Below, in pieces: positions 53,171-64,000 of a DNA stretch of 64,000 nucleotides. Position numbers and translations under genes: made by a program. The stretch is from Adiantum capillus-veneris. Its lineage: Eukaryota > Streptophyta > Polypodiopsida > Polypodiales > Pteridaceae. Where the stretch lies: positions 153,139,057-153,203,056 of the forward strand of contig CM043952.1 in the NCBI GenBank assembly GCA_014529385.2, given 5' to 3'. How positions within the stretch are numbered: the stretch's first letter is position 1; every line of letters begins with the position of its first letter. The notes beneath the pieces are model-generated. The model was given only the letters and a program-made list of their open reading frames with translations, was not told where the DNA came from and did not search any database.

Positions 53171-54815
53171 TACTCCCCTTCCTAATTTGGCGCACGTCCT
53201 CGTGTGCCGGTGAAGCAAAACACGGTGACATGGTAGAAAGCAAGTCCATGGAAGAAATACTGAGCTGCAAAACATAAGAACAATAATGAGTATCAAAGGC
53301 CAACAAGGATAAAAACATGAAGTACAATGAACCATTATGCAAAGTGAATTTTTTGCTTCTAAAAGATGGGTGAATCATAGTCAAAAACTAAACAACATAA
53401 AGCAAAAAAGACACCTATACTATTGTGAAGATTAAACCACTTGAAATTTCAGTTTTATGCATGAAACACAAGCAATCAATTATGACCCTAAGCTAATGCA
53501 AGTTCATAAACCTACTAGCCTAAAAACTATATGAACAATCTTAATAAATCATTCAAGTCTATCATGTCTATGGGCTATGAAAAAGCTCCTAATCTACTAG
53601 TACATTGTCACAACTTTTTTTGAAGCTCATGGAAGTTTTTTTTTTGTCATTCATAGAAAAAAGTAAAACACAATACAAGGCTACCACCCCAAGGCAAGTC
53701 TAGGTGCGACTCTCAGCTCCTTGAACCCTCAAGAAGGTGTTCCAAAAGCCTACTAGCCTACCAAGGCGACGGCTAATCCCTATCAGCCCAGGGCATCGAT
53801 TTAGGGCCTTGACCAAGCGAGCCAAGGTGATTCCCCTCACCTTCCAAGTGCTAATAAGGCGCTAGGCGTCACAAGACACAACATAACATAGAAATTTTCT
53901 TTTCATGTGTCTAGTAGTATTTTTGCTACTTTTTTGGACACTTTTTTGCTTCATTGTTTCATTTTTAGCACTTTTTTATTTCTTCCAACATAAGATGCTA
54001 ATGGAAATTGAACTAAGGAACTAAAAGCCTAATCATAGCCTTAGGTCATGTTAAAAATGAATGGAGTATTAAAACTATCACTAAGAGTTTATGACCAATG
54101 AGAAATGAACCTACATTAACCTAAGATCAAGGACACTTACCTATGATTAGCACACATAAAACCTAATTTTTTGATGAGTTAATATTCACAAAGCAAACGT
54201 GTTGAAATTTTAGTATGCTTAGCTTTTGAACATGAAAGAACCATAGCTTAGAAGCAAAAATTACTTAAGTCAAGCATAGAGAATGGAGAGATAATTAAAA
54301 AAGCAAAATCATGAAAGGATTACACCTATTCATGCTCTTTGTGCATCCTTGAGCAAGCATCCCCTTTGTAGAGAAGTCTCTTGATCCTTTTTATTTGCAA
54401 AAGAAGCTTTTTGAAGCTAGTGTAAACACAAGCTCAAAAGGCCTTTTATTGAAAGCCACAAGCACACAAAAAACATTAATGAAAACCTAAAGCTAGGGTC
54501 TTGCATACCCAAATTTGCCAAAGGGAAAAATCCCAAGGGAAAAAAGTATCTTTGGTTATGCACATGATGCTCTTTGTAGCAAATTTATCCATGCATAACA
54601 ACAATGAGAGAGAATGAGCTTCTACATAAGCAAATTTTACAATTTAAAGTTCTCTCATGTATGATTCAAAGTTGATTAGTTTCTAGCTCAATGAAATATG
54701 GAATTAAAAAGAAGCCAAAAGCTAGACATAATGGAACTTTGATTAAGTGAAGTGGCTCTCAATAGCCAAATTTTACAATTTAAATCTTTTTAAAAAGTTG
54801 GCTAACAACTAGCTC
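53171..54815. other. No gene recognised; AT-rich, possible 3' UTR of a gypsy element
   Basis: No supported reading frame. Next to 54821 the sequence GGCTCTCAATAGCCAAATTT…CTAGCTCAA is present and recurs in diverged form at about 60030 and 60155 beyond the copia element. Confidence 0.4.
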
Positions 54816-54820
54816 AATTG
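54816..54820. repeat. Target-site duplication of Ty1/copia element, left (AATTG)
   Basis: AATTG directly precedes TGTTGGAATT and recurs at 59953-59957. Confidence 0.92.
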
Positions 54821-55045
54821 TGTTGGAATTAAGGTTGCAGAGAAACGCACACAGCTTGGAGAAGACGAAGGAAGTCAAGGCACACAATGGAGAGTGTGTT
54901 TCTTAGTATGCAATGGAAAGATAGATAGCCCTAGAGTGATGGGCGTATATACAATGCTCAGGGAAAAAACCTCCAAAAGAGGGAAAAAATGCCCCGGCGG
55001 TCCTAGTGTGTTCACACACATCACTACCACATGTATATGGTAACA
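54821..55045 (-). repeat. 3' LTR of Ty1/copia element
   Basis: 225 bp, minus strand TGTTACCATA … TTCCAACA. It contains GTATATAC (54945-54952) and a 9-bp direct repeat (ATAGATAGC region) absent in the other LTR. Confidence 0.93.
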
Positions 55046-55187
55046 AATCCCCCTGGAGTGATGCGGTGAACGAGAGCTGGTACATGAGTAAAGGGAAGTG
55101 CCATGCCTTGAGGACATGATCAGTCCACAAAGGGGAGTAAGCCCAAAGCTTTGCGAAAAGCTTCAAGCTTCTCACAAGACAAGCTTC

Positions 55188-55868
55188 TCACGAGGCAAGG
55201 TTGTCATGTGTTGGCACATAAGCCAAGCTGATCTCTCCTGCTGAGAGCCTCTCCCTGACATAGTGGTAATGCACCTCAATGTGCTTTGTGCGAGCATGAA
55301 AAACTGGGTTCCTCGCAACTGCCAATGCACTCTGATTGTCAGTGTAGATAGTGTCGGCAGTGTCTTGTCCAACACCCAAATTAGCCATAAGGCGTCTGAG
55401 CCATACACAATCAACCGTAGCTGTGAAGATTGCACTGTACTCAGCCTCACAACTCAAAGTGGCCACAGTAGGTTGCTTCTTGCTCAACCATGATATACAT
55501 GAACTGCCAAGCATGAAACAAAAACCACTTGTGGACAATCGCGTGTCAAAACAACCAGCCCAATCTGAGTCCGAAAAAGCATGTAAGTCTGGTGGCAATG
55601 ATCCCCCGTTGGGATAAAACAAGCCAAGATATAAAGTGCCACTAAGATAGCGGAAAATCCTCTTGACAACCTACCAATGCTTAGACCCTGGGCTATGTAT
55701 AAATCTGCTGACCTGTGAGACTACAAATTGAATATTTGGCCTCATGTTGCATACATAAATGAGGCAGCCAACATCAGTTTGGTAAAGAGTGACATCAGTA
55801 GGATCGCCAGCATCATGTAGACTCAACTTCAAACCTGTTTCCATAGGAGTGGCAATAGGTTTGCAATC
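55188..55868 (-). pseudogene. Copia RNase H and RT end
   Basis: After the TAG at 55869-55871 the frame continues with CKPIATPMETGLKLS, then RPNIQFVVSQVSRFIHSPG and a second in-frame TAG (about 55671) where the family has an Arg or Ala. RNase H follows: DSDWAGCFDTRLSTSGFCFM, WLSKKQPTVATLSCEAEYSA, TIYTDNQSALAVARNPVFHA, HIEVHYHYVRERL. The three catalytic acids (D in DSDW, E in CEAEY, D in TDNQS) are visible. RNase H removes the RNA template strand. Confidence 0.9.
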
Positions 55869-57182
55869 CTAAAGTCCAAACTTACATATCAATGTCTCTA
55901 TGTAACTTTTCTTACACAAGGCAATACCACCATCACACTGCTTAAACTGTATACCCAAGTAATGATGCAACAGCCCCAAATATTTCATCTTGAAAGTAGC
56001 ATTCAAATCCGCCTTAAATTCAGCAATATGTCTCTCATTTGGTCCAGTGATCAGCAAATCATCGACATAAAGAACCACAATGAGAAGTACATCATCCTCA
56101 CGCTTTACATACAATGTGCTTTCTCTTGGACTGTTACGAAAGCCTCGTTTAACCAAATGAGTGTGAGCTTTCTCATACCAAGCCCGAGGAGATTGCTTCA
56201 ACCCAGACAAAGTCTTCTTACATCTACACACTTTGTCCTCTTGTCCTTTTATGACAAAACCGCGAGACTGCGTTACATAAACTTCCTCAAATATATCACC
56301 AGTCAAGAAAGTAGTAACAATGTTTGATTGATGTACATCCCAACCAAAATGAGCTGCCAATGCACATAGAAAACGCACAGTAGTCATACGACAAGTGGGA
56401 GAAAAAGTCTCTTCATAATCTAAGCCTTTTTGTTGTGCATAACCCTTTGCAACAAGTCGAGCCTTATGGCGATCGATCTCACCATCTGGCTTGTATTTCA
56501 ACTTGTAAACCCACTTCGTACCAATGGCCTTTTTGCTAGGAGGAAAATCACATAAAGTCCATGTGTCATTTTCTATAAGTGCATCATATTCTGATTGCAT
56601 GGCAGCTATCCAATTTTTTGAATTATATGCTTCATCAAAAGACAGAGACTCCTCAACATCATGTAAGCTAGACACAGCCAAAGCATAACAATCTGATGTA
56701 TAAGATACATGGTGAGAGCCTGAAAGAGTACGACTAGACAAAGGTGCATCCAATGTACTGTCACGCAAAGTGTGCACCAGCCATTTTGGCATACCTCTAG
56801 ACTGCGCATTTTCAGCCCTTTCCTCATCAAGTACATCATGTACATCTACATCAGTAATAGGCTGACCTGTAACATTTTCAGAAACCCCCACAGGCTGTAC
56901 AATTGCCTCATTATAAATTACATTCGTATTTCCACCACTGAAAAGAGGCAACAAAGTGTCATAAATGTCCTGTGAGCTTACATTACTGTCTCTAGTACAT
57001 GATAGCAAGGGCTGAACAGAATCTTCCACAAACACTACATCTTGTGAAACCAGAATACGTTTTGTTTGCAGATGATACAACCTGTAACCTTTGCTTTCAG
57101 CACTATAACCAACAAAAATACATTTGATAGCCTTATCATCCAATTTTATGCGCTGTGTTTGTGGCACCAAAGCATATGCCAA
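55869..57182 (-). pseudogene. Copia integrase end and reverse transcriptase
   Basis: An open frame of 437 codons. It starts with the integrase C-terminal part (KCIFVGYSAESKGYRLYHLQ). The RT follows: WIAAMQSEYDALIENDTWTL, GTKWVYKLKYKPDGEIDRHK, ARLVAKGYAQQKGLDYEETF, then LKQSPRAWYEK and catalytic YVDDLLITG, ending MKYLGLLHHYLGIQF. All main RT motifs are present. The position expected to be DVKTAFL in motif A reads NIVTTFL, so a catalytic Asp-bearing motif has been altered. The frame ends in a TAG at 55869. Confidence 0.92.
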
Positions 57183-58306
57183 ACAGCCAAAAACACGCAG
57201 TGCTCAATAGAACGCTTTCTATCATGCCATGCTTCATATGGAGTAATAGACTGCAAAGCTTTCGTAGGACACCTGTTAAGTACATAAGTGGCACACATGA
57301 TGGCTTCAAGCCAAAAAGAATGCGGCAAAGCTTGACTTGTGACCATATATCATGCCATTTCCGTCAGTCACCTGTTTTTCCTCTCAGCAACACCATTTTG
57401 CTGAGGTGTATAAGGCACTGTACATTGGTGTTTTTTCTCGTGACGACTAGCCAGAAATGCATTAAATTCATGAGACATATACTCCCCCCCTTGATCGGAA
57501 CGGAGGGTGCCCATAGTACATTTCGACACATTTTCAGCCATTGCCAGAAATTGTTTGAAGCACATAAATACTTTGGACTTCGCTTTAAGCGGAAATACCC
57601 ATGCATGCCTGGAGTAATCATCAATGAAATTCATGAAGTAAAGGTAATTGCCCAAGGACGGAGTTTGCATGGGCCCACAAACATCACTATGCACAAGCTG
57701 CAACCTGCATGTGGCCCGAACTGAACCATCCTTTGGAAACTTAGAACACTGCATCTTACCCCAAATAGAGCCTTCACAAACATGTTTGATAGGTGCTTCA
57801 AGAGGCGGCAAAGAAGCAACCATATCAGATTTCTGCAAACGCAGCAAACTGGTAAAATTCAGATGACCAAAACGTGCATGCCAAAGTTTTGCATCTGAAA
57901 TAGCCCTTGAATCTGCAACAACATTTGCAAAATTTTGTCCACACTTGTCATACAAAGTGAGCTTATACAGCCCACGGCACAAAAGCCCAGATGCAACAAT
58001 TTCATCACCAAAACTAAGATCATGAACTCTACATTTGTCATCCACAAATTTGACTACAAGTCCAAGTCTAGCAAGTGCAGATACAGACAAAAGATTCTTC
58101 TTGATCCCAGGTACATAAAGTGCATCAACAAGTATGAAAGAACTACCATTTGCAACAATAAGCACAATATTTCCAACTCCGTGAACCGGATAAGAGGCAT
58201 TGTTGGCACAAGTGACTGAATTCCCATGAGGGACAGACTCGGGAGAGGTAAACAATTCACGATGTGAGGTAATGTGCTTTGTAGAACCACTGTCGAAATA
58301 CCACAC
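57146..58306 (-). pseudogene. Copia protease and integrase
   Basis: 58306 onward: protease MWYFDSGSTKHIT (DSG), VDALYVPGIKKNLLSVSALA, then the GAG-pre-integrase zinc region LWHARFGHLNF with CEGS where a CX2C is usual. The integrase core has HSDVCGPM, FIDDYSRHAWVFPLKAKSKV, LRSDQGGEYMS and PQQNGVAERKNR. A stop at 57368 is followed in frame by a short segment, then PHSFWLEAIMCATYVLNRCP, ITPYEAWHDRK (57346-57146). The loss of one zinc ligand (C to S) and the stop argue against activity. Confidence 0.9.
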
Positions 58307-58324
58307 ATGTGAATCTGGAGCAAC

Positions 58325-59373
58325 TCACAAGCATGCATCATGGACAGCAGGATTGTACGTGCACTCTGCCCTAAAATCCCATTCTGCATCAACATCAGCA
58401 AGACAGTCTCCTTTCATAGAAGACTCAACAATGGCTGCATTTGTAGTGGAACCATCATTTGCAATGGAACCACCCTCTTTCTTCTTAGCCTCTTTGGCCT
58501 TCAACTTAGGACACGACTTGATCAAGTGATCATTAGCTTTAGAATAATGACAACGCATCTTCTTTTTGCCCTTATCAACAAAGTGCTGCCAGCAAAAGCA
58601 TTGGGAACAGAAGTTTTTCCACTCGCAGCAGAACCATAAGAAGTGGTTGCATTGCTGTTACCACCCTTTCTTTGAGAAGCAATAAAAGCTTGTTCAACTG
58701 CACGCTGTCTAGTCCTGTTTTTTCTCGAAAGTGACTCTTGCAATAGCAATGTGCATAATGCATCAAACTTGACAACTTCTGGATTTCCTTGGGTCATAAG
58801 TCTCCAAGTACTAGCAAAAGTCTGGTAAGAATCTGGTAAGGCATCAAGAACACTCTGCACAAGGGAACTGTCTGAAATGAGTTCACTTGCAGAAATAAGC
58901 TGCTCATTGACATCCTTGACACTAGCAAGGAAAGTGTCCATATCATCTTCCTCATGCATAATCTTTGACTCCAACTCTTTACGCAGCAAAGCAATTTTAG
59001 CCCTCATTGCGACTTGCATAAAGAGCAGTCAAAATATCCCAAGCCTGTTTTGCAGATTTGGCTGAACGGATGTGAGGAACAATGGTGCGCTTCACAGACA
59101 ACACATCAATGCATGAGTCTGCGCATCCTTTACATCCCAGCAAGCTTGTTCTCCCGTAGGCAAAACAACTCTAATAGCAGCAATCCCTGCAACATCCTTA
59201 ACATCTCCTACATCCTCAGAATCAGAACGTACATCAATGCCCTGCACAATGTTCCAAATGCCCTTTGACACAAGAACATGTTGCATCATATAAGCCCACA
59301 TAGGGTAGTTGTCCCCATCCAACCTGTCCTCAGCAACAAACATCTTGAAGACATCTGTGTTGTTGTCAGCCAT
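58325..59373 (-). pseudogene. Copia gag
   Basis: The ATG at 59371-59373 starts MADNNTDVFKMFVAEDRLDG, then NYPMWAYMMQHVLVSKGIWN, typical of copia Gag. A frameshift near 59095 moves the sense frame to one reading VPHIRSAKSAKQAWDIL, and another near 59015 to the 59019-58522 frame (MDTFLASVKDVNEQLISASE, VQSVLDALPDSYQTFASTWR). The zinc knuckle follows in 58558-58325 as RCHYSKANDHLIKSC; its second Cys is a Ser, so it is degenerate. Confidence 0.88.
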
Positions 59374-59718
59374 GGTAAATGGTGCACCTGATGTGAAAAA
59401 TGCTTGAAAATAGGAGAAAGGGAGCGGGAACAACACGTGCTATATAGCACAAACTGTAGAGGACTGTCAGGCACCTGTTATGCAGAAAACGGCACTGACA
59501 AAAATTCTTCACAAAATGACGAAATAGCTTGTGCGACACTACCTGTAGTGGAAACGAAGGCCGAAATGAGCCTGAATCAAAAATCTGAGCAGACTGAGCT
59601 CTACGAGCCCACCCGAAATTTTTGTCGACCTGCGAACGCTTGCCAAAGCTCACTGAAATCGAAGAAAGTGAGTAGGCGTGTGCTGGAGCAGCTGGCGACT
59701 AAGCCCGGGAGGACACAA

Positions 59719-59733
59719 CCTGCTCTGATACCA
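59719..59733 (-). other. Primer-binding site of Ty1/copia element
   Basis: The minus strand reads TGGTATCAGAGCAGG, an exact match to the initiator-Met tRNA complement extended by three bases, two bases from the LTR end. Confidence 0.92.
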
Positions 59734-59735
59734 AT

Positions 59736-59952
59736 TTTTGGAATTAGGGTTGCAAAGAAACACACACAGCTTGGAGAAGATGAAGGAAGCTCAAGGCACA
59801 CAATGGAGAGTGTGTTTCTTAGTATGCAATGGAAAGATAGAGTGATGGGAGTATATACAATGCTCGGGGGGAAAAACCTCCTAAAGAGGGAAAAAATACC
59901 CCGGCGGTCCTAGTGTGTTCACACACATCACTACCACATGTATATGGTAACA
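59736..59952 (-). repeat. 5' LTR of Ty1/copia element
   Basis: 217 bp, colinear with 54821-55045. Its inner end reads TTTTGGAATT in place of TGTTGGAATT, so the terminal CA of the minus-strand LTR is mutated. Confidence 0.93.
59851..59858 (-). promoter_or_regulatory. TATA box in copia 5' LTR
   Basis: GTATATAC (self-complementary), kept in the other LTR at 54945; about 100 bp inside the minus-strand LTR start. Confidence 0.45.
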
Positions 59953-59957
59953 AATTG
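59953..59957. repeat. Target-site duplication of Ty1/copia element, right (AATTG)
   Basis: Matches 54816-54820. Confidence 0.92.
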
Positions 59958-60340
59958 AAGTTTTACAATTTTTAGAGCAATCTATGAGCTAGAGATGACT
60001 GCAACTTGATGAAATGAAAATGAATGGCTCTCAATAACCATATTTTTACTTGAAAGCTCTCAAAACAGTTGGGTAAACACTAGCTCAAAATAAAAAAATT
60101 TAACTTTTGACCAAGCTATGAGCTAGCATGTATACAACTTTTAGTCAAAAGAAGTGGAATGGCTCTAACTAGCCACATTTTGCAATATATTGCAATGATG
60201 ACCCCTTCTTGGATCAATGAAAGTTCACTCCTACCCACAACCCTTCAAAATAACTCAAATCATTAGTGCTCTTAAGCATTTGGAAATTCAATACAAGCAC
60301 TAAAAGCATGCTCAATCAATCACACGCCCAAAATTTTCAT

Positions 60341-60519
60341 GCTCTCTCTTGGCCATCAAACAAGCTTAATTTTAGTGCTTTGCAATAATTTTACATAAAA
60401 AACAAGCACTAAAATACACAAGAAATGTCAAGTTCAAATTATAATGCACACTCTTTTGGCTATCAAACAATCTCAATTTTAGTGCTTTCCAATGATTTTT
60501 CATTCAATTCAAGCACTAA
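60341..60519. repeat. Degenerate about 107-bp tandem duplication
   Basis: GCTCTCTCTTGGCCATCAAACAAGCTTAATTTTAGTGCTTTGCAAT… aligns with CACTCTTTTGGCTATCAAACAATCTCAATTTTAGTGCTTTCCAAT…, each ending in CAAGCACTAA. Confidence 0.8.
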
Positions 60520-63062
60520 TACGTACAAGCAAACCAAGTTTAAGCACAACATGTCTTGATCAAGCATGAATGTATCATCAATGTAACTCTCGAATTAAGC
60601 TCTCATGTATTTCAAATAGAGCTTGCCAATTAGTGCAATAAGAATTTAATCAAGCCGAGCACTAAACCACGCACGAGCCAAATTTTTAGTGCAAGTAAGG
60701 CAATCACCAAATCATGGCTTTACTAGATGCCCACACATTGCTCTTACACTAGCAAATATGGCATACATATCAGACAGCAGAAAAAGTAGATGATAAAGTG
60801 TATTTTTACCTCTCTCATGGTAATCAAGACCCAATTTTGTGTTGTTGGTCATTTCCTCATGGATATGAAGCTTGATGATAACAAATCACGCAAAAAAAAC
60901 CCCCTTATGGGCACATCGGAACAAGCATGTCGACCATGGAAATTTTTGGTTGGCCTTTAGTGCAAAGATATGCTTGTTCCACATAACGCTCATTCTTTGG
61001 TATTGCACAAAAACCACACAAAAATTTTATTTGAAGTGTCGACTGTGAGAATAGGATCATGTCTCACAATGGTGGGAACTTCCCCTGCCCCCGTTTTATT
61101 TTTCCTGTACTAAAAAGCAAAGCTTCTTATTACCTCTTAATTCTCATTTTTCTAAGTTGACTACAACAGCAATGTGTGCAATGTTGAGTAAGGCAGGAAG
61201 GAGGTGGGTTTGGGGATTGGCTGCCTATGACCAAGGGGATGGGAGTCTGGGAGGGTGTTGAAGTGGAGTGGTGGCCATGGTGGGAGGGGTTTCATGTTGT
61301 CAATCAGTGCAAAAATTGGGAACAAAGAAAATTGCACCATGCGTGCAGGCAGGGTCAACAACCTTCAATAATGGAAGTCATTTCTAGTAATATGTTTAAT
61401 GGGTGTCAATGGGATATCTTCTCCATACCAACAAGAACGTGCACATGCTTGGACCCGGGGCAGGACGTTGAGTGCATGTGTGTGTGTGAGCAATGAGCTC
61501 ATGGGCGACAAAGTCAGTGCAAGTGGGCCAGTGAATGCACTTGGCTGTGAGAAGACTCGAGCTTTGGCACTGTAGCAGTGTAGCATGATTACAACCACCG
61601 TTTCTTGATTTGGTGAGGGCCTTGAGATTGTTGACATCGTGATGCTTGATTTGGCACTTTTGAAAAAATAGTATGTGTGTGTGTGTGTGTGTTTACTCCG
61701 GGTTCCCGCTCGAGAAAGGTTATGTGCGCTTCAAGCAGCAGCTACCAAATCTTGCTACCAACAAATTGTAGGGAGTGGGGCCACAAGTACAAGCTGCAGG
61801 GTATACTTGTGAGCGGCCAGCCGTAATTGCAATTGTGTGTGTACATGGTGAGCATGTGCCTTGAAAGCGGTTCAACTTGCAGGATGTAGCTGCAGGGTTG
61901 GGTTAGAGAGAGGTCATAAAATGAGTGTGTGTGTGTGGTAGGCTCGAGTAATGCCAAGATCAGCCAACGATGAAGCCGTAAGCGGTGCGACTCAGCCTAG
62001 CACGATTCATGATGGGTCCGAGAGTTATGGTAGTGACTCCAACTCGTGAGAAGAGCAGCATGAGGCTTTTCCTTTTTTTGTTTGAATTTTAAAAGAAAAC
62101 TCCTTAGGAAGGTGTTCCCACGCTAAAATCATGAAGGGGTGTGTGTGTTTTGAGCTTGTGTCATTGGAAAATCTCCTAAAAGATTGAGAGTGGGTCAAAA
62201 TTACCATGTCCGCTAGTGAGGAAGGGGAGATGATGCACATATTGGCAGACAAAAAATGAAATATGCTCATTAAAAAACCTTTCTTTTGTAATCACGAGTC
62301 CGATCAAACTATCAGGAAATTTTGCATCCTTTGATGGTGCATACACACCAATTTGAACATCCTAGCAGCTAGAATTCCACATGCATCATGTAATGAAACA
62401 ATATTTTTGTCCAGTCCTCATCAAAATTTAAATTCTCATCTATTTGTACACACTATTAATCCACTCTCGCCCATTTTTTCATTTATGCTCAAAATTAATT
62501 CTCAATACATCAATTCGTACACAAGATGAGTAATCAAATCTTCTTTTGCTCATTCAAATCCAATTTTTTCAATCATTGCAATTTTGAATTGCTCATATCC
62601 TCATTAGTTCAAATCAACCAAACCAACTTGGATTTTTCATTTTTGGTTTGTGAGGCTACACATGAATGAATTTTGATCACAATCACACACAAATGAATGC
62701 ACCTTTGCCATGTTCATCACATTGATCAATCATTAGCATGGCAACATGCTAGAAATCTCCATTATTTAGCATCAATTGAGTGATTTATCTCAATCTTCAA
62801 ACCAATTTATGATCAAGTATTTGACCAAATTAATCATCATAATTGGTAAAAATACCAATTATTCATTCGCACATTGGATTGCACATCCCATGAGTAGGTA
62901 CACACACCTAAATTTAGGCCAAAATTTTATGCAACTATCCATCAATTCCTAATTGCAATGCTCAAATTGCAAACTCAATCAAGCATAAGTGAATGCATGC
63001 ATGTTTAATTGCTAAAAATTTAGCACTATTTTTACCCAATCAAGCAATGCACACACTCAAAA

Positions 63063-63163
63063 ATTAAGCAGAAAAGATCAAATTTGGCTTAATTGGTAAT
63101 GCAATTTAGGCTTATTAAGCACAAAAGATCAAATGTGGCTTAAGTGGTAATGCATTTAGGCTT
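63063..63163. repeat. About 51-bp tandem duplication
   Basis: ATTAAGCA(G/C)AAAAGATCAAAT(T/G)TGGCTTAA…GGTAATGCA(A)TTTAGGCTTA occurs twice head to tail. Confidence 0.85.
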
Positions 63164-64000
63164 ACACCTAATGATTGCACACACTTTTCATGAATATTTC
63201 ACAATCAAAAATCATTTAGGTGCCCTAATTGACCATTAATCATAGAAAATCAAGTGGTCTTGGATAGGCACACACACACAATTTTTGCTCAATTTTTTAG
63301 CAATTAGGCTTATCCAATGATTGAATTAGCTTAGCATACACATCAATTACATGACCGCATACTCATATACCATCAATTCCATCACTTTATATGCATTCAC
63401 ACACTCAAGATTAGGTGCACACACACTTGAATTTTTTGACAGTTTTTTTTTCCTCTTTGGTGCATTACACACACAATGATTTTTATGCACATAAATGAAT
63501 TCTTGATGAGAATTAAGCATTATTTTGATACAAACAAGGTTCATTGGTCTAAATTTGACCATCAATTTCATTCCAAGTGAATCAGATTAGGTGCAAAGAG
63601 TAGGTCAATTGAGTTACACACCTAATTTTAGGAAATAATTAGCACACGTTGAACCACATTAATCAATCAAGAATTGACATGAGCAAGTGAGTGCACTTAC
63701 ATTGTAATCACACTCCAAGCTATTCCTTTGCTCCACGCAAAGATGCATCATTGCACACACAAGTGTGTGCACCATGAAATCGGCTCCAAAATTGACCATT
63801 GTAGGCCAAAAATCAAACACTCAAATAATTAAATTTGCATGAATTAGCACAATAACTTGATTAGAGTGATGATTAATCCATCTCTTAAAAGGGAATTTAA
63901 CATAGATTACACTTCAAATGTTAGCGGTTAAGTTAGCAAAGTTAGTCAAAAATTAGTAAAAATTAGCATGGAATTAGTACAATTAGTATGGAAATGAAGC

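Larger units (their letters stand above)
54821..59952 (-). mobile_element. Ty1/copia retrotransposon, complete LTR to LTR (5.1 kb)
   Basis: Short LTRs at 54821-55045 and 59736-59952, a primer-binding site next to the right LTR, and a polypurine tract (CCAGGGGGA on the minus strand) next to the left LTR. Target duplications AATTG are identical on both sides. Protein order on the minus strand is gag, protease, integrase, RT, RNase H, the defining Ty1/copia order. Frames are broken at several points. Confidence 0.95.
59958..64000. other. AT-rich intergenic DNA, no gene recognised
   Basis: Only short chance frames. The 61.0-62.1 kb part is less AT-rich and has a short (TG)n at about 61673-61691, but no coding signal. 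The stretch from 62.3 kb onward is rich in AATT, CACACA and (A/T)CAATCA words. Short degenerate duplications are listed separately. Confidence 0.5.

Noticed and set aside
57155-57724. 189-codon plus frame opposite copia integrase
   Set aside because: Antisense shadow of a clear integrase frame.

Overview
The window looks like repeat-rich nuclear DNA of a land plant. It has one recognisable cellular gene, the plant-type Arp2/3 complex subunit ARPC4. It also holds many decayed retroelements: Ty3/gypsy chromoviruses with a C-terminal chromodomain, one Ty1/copia element, one further gypsy-like element, and LINE-like elements. Dinucleotide microsatellites, (AC)n and (AG)n, are abundant, and the last 10 kb is AT-rich. 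A large-genome seed-free plant such as a fern would fit, but nothing here proves the clade. Plant-type telo-boxes (AAACCCTAA) in one LTR family support a plant.

Layout. 1-6220: minus-strand chromovirus C1, its 3' LTR cut by the window edge. 6221-8860: minus-strand chromovirus remnant C2, which has lost its protease and RT. 9514-17943: plus-strand chromovirus C3, complete from LTR to LTR with 5-bp target duplications TGCCC; its RT is split by a nested 1.5-kb solo LTR that has its own target duplication. 17949-22391: ARPC4 exons 2-7 by inference; the short first coding exon was not found. 22.8-27.1 kb: minus-strand LINE debris, including repeated 3' ends and an ORF1-only retroposon. 28.4-29.5 kb: a decayed, unrecognised coding-like stretch. 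31.5-32.1 kb: a PIF1-like helicase fragment. 32.9-33.8 kb: a second ORF1-only retroposon with a coiled coil.

34230-44391: plus-strand chromovirus C4, the best preserved of the set. It inserted inside a (CA)n tract of a segment whose paralogue at 46.5-48.1 kb still lacks the insertion. An extra diverged LTR lies upstream of its 3' LTR. 44.4-48.1 kb: the duplicated segment, each copy with a TATA box and a conserved 54-codon ORF. 48.5-49.1 kb: a LINE tail and a C1-family LTR fragment. 49.4-53.2 kb: gag-protease of a minus-strand gypsy-like element with a candidate LTR. 54821-59952: minus-strand Ty1/copia element with 225/217-bp LTRs and target duplications AATTG. 59958-64000: AT-rich DNA with degenerate short duplications and no recognised gene.

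Every retroelement reading frame seen is broken by stops, frameshifts or deletions, so the window mainly records layered transposition around one host gene. All coordinates and motifs were read by eye; no database search was run.
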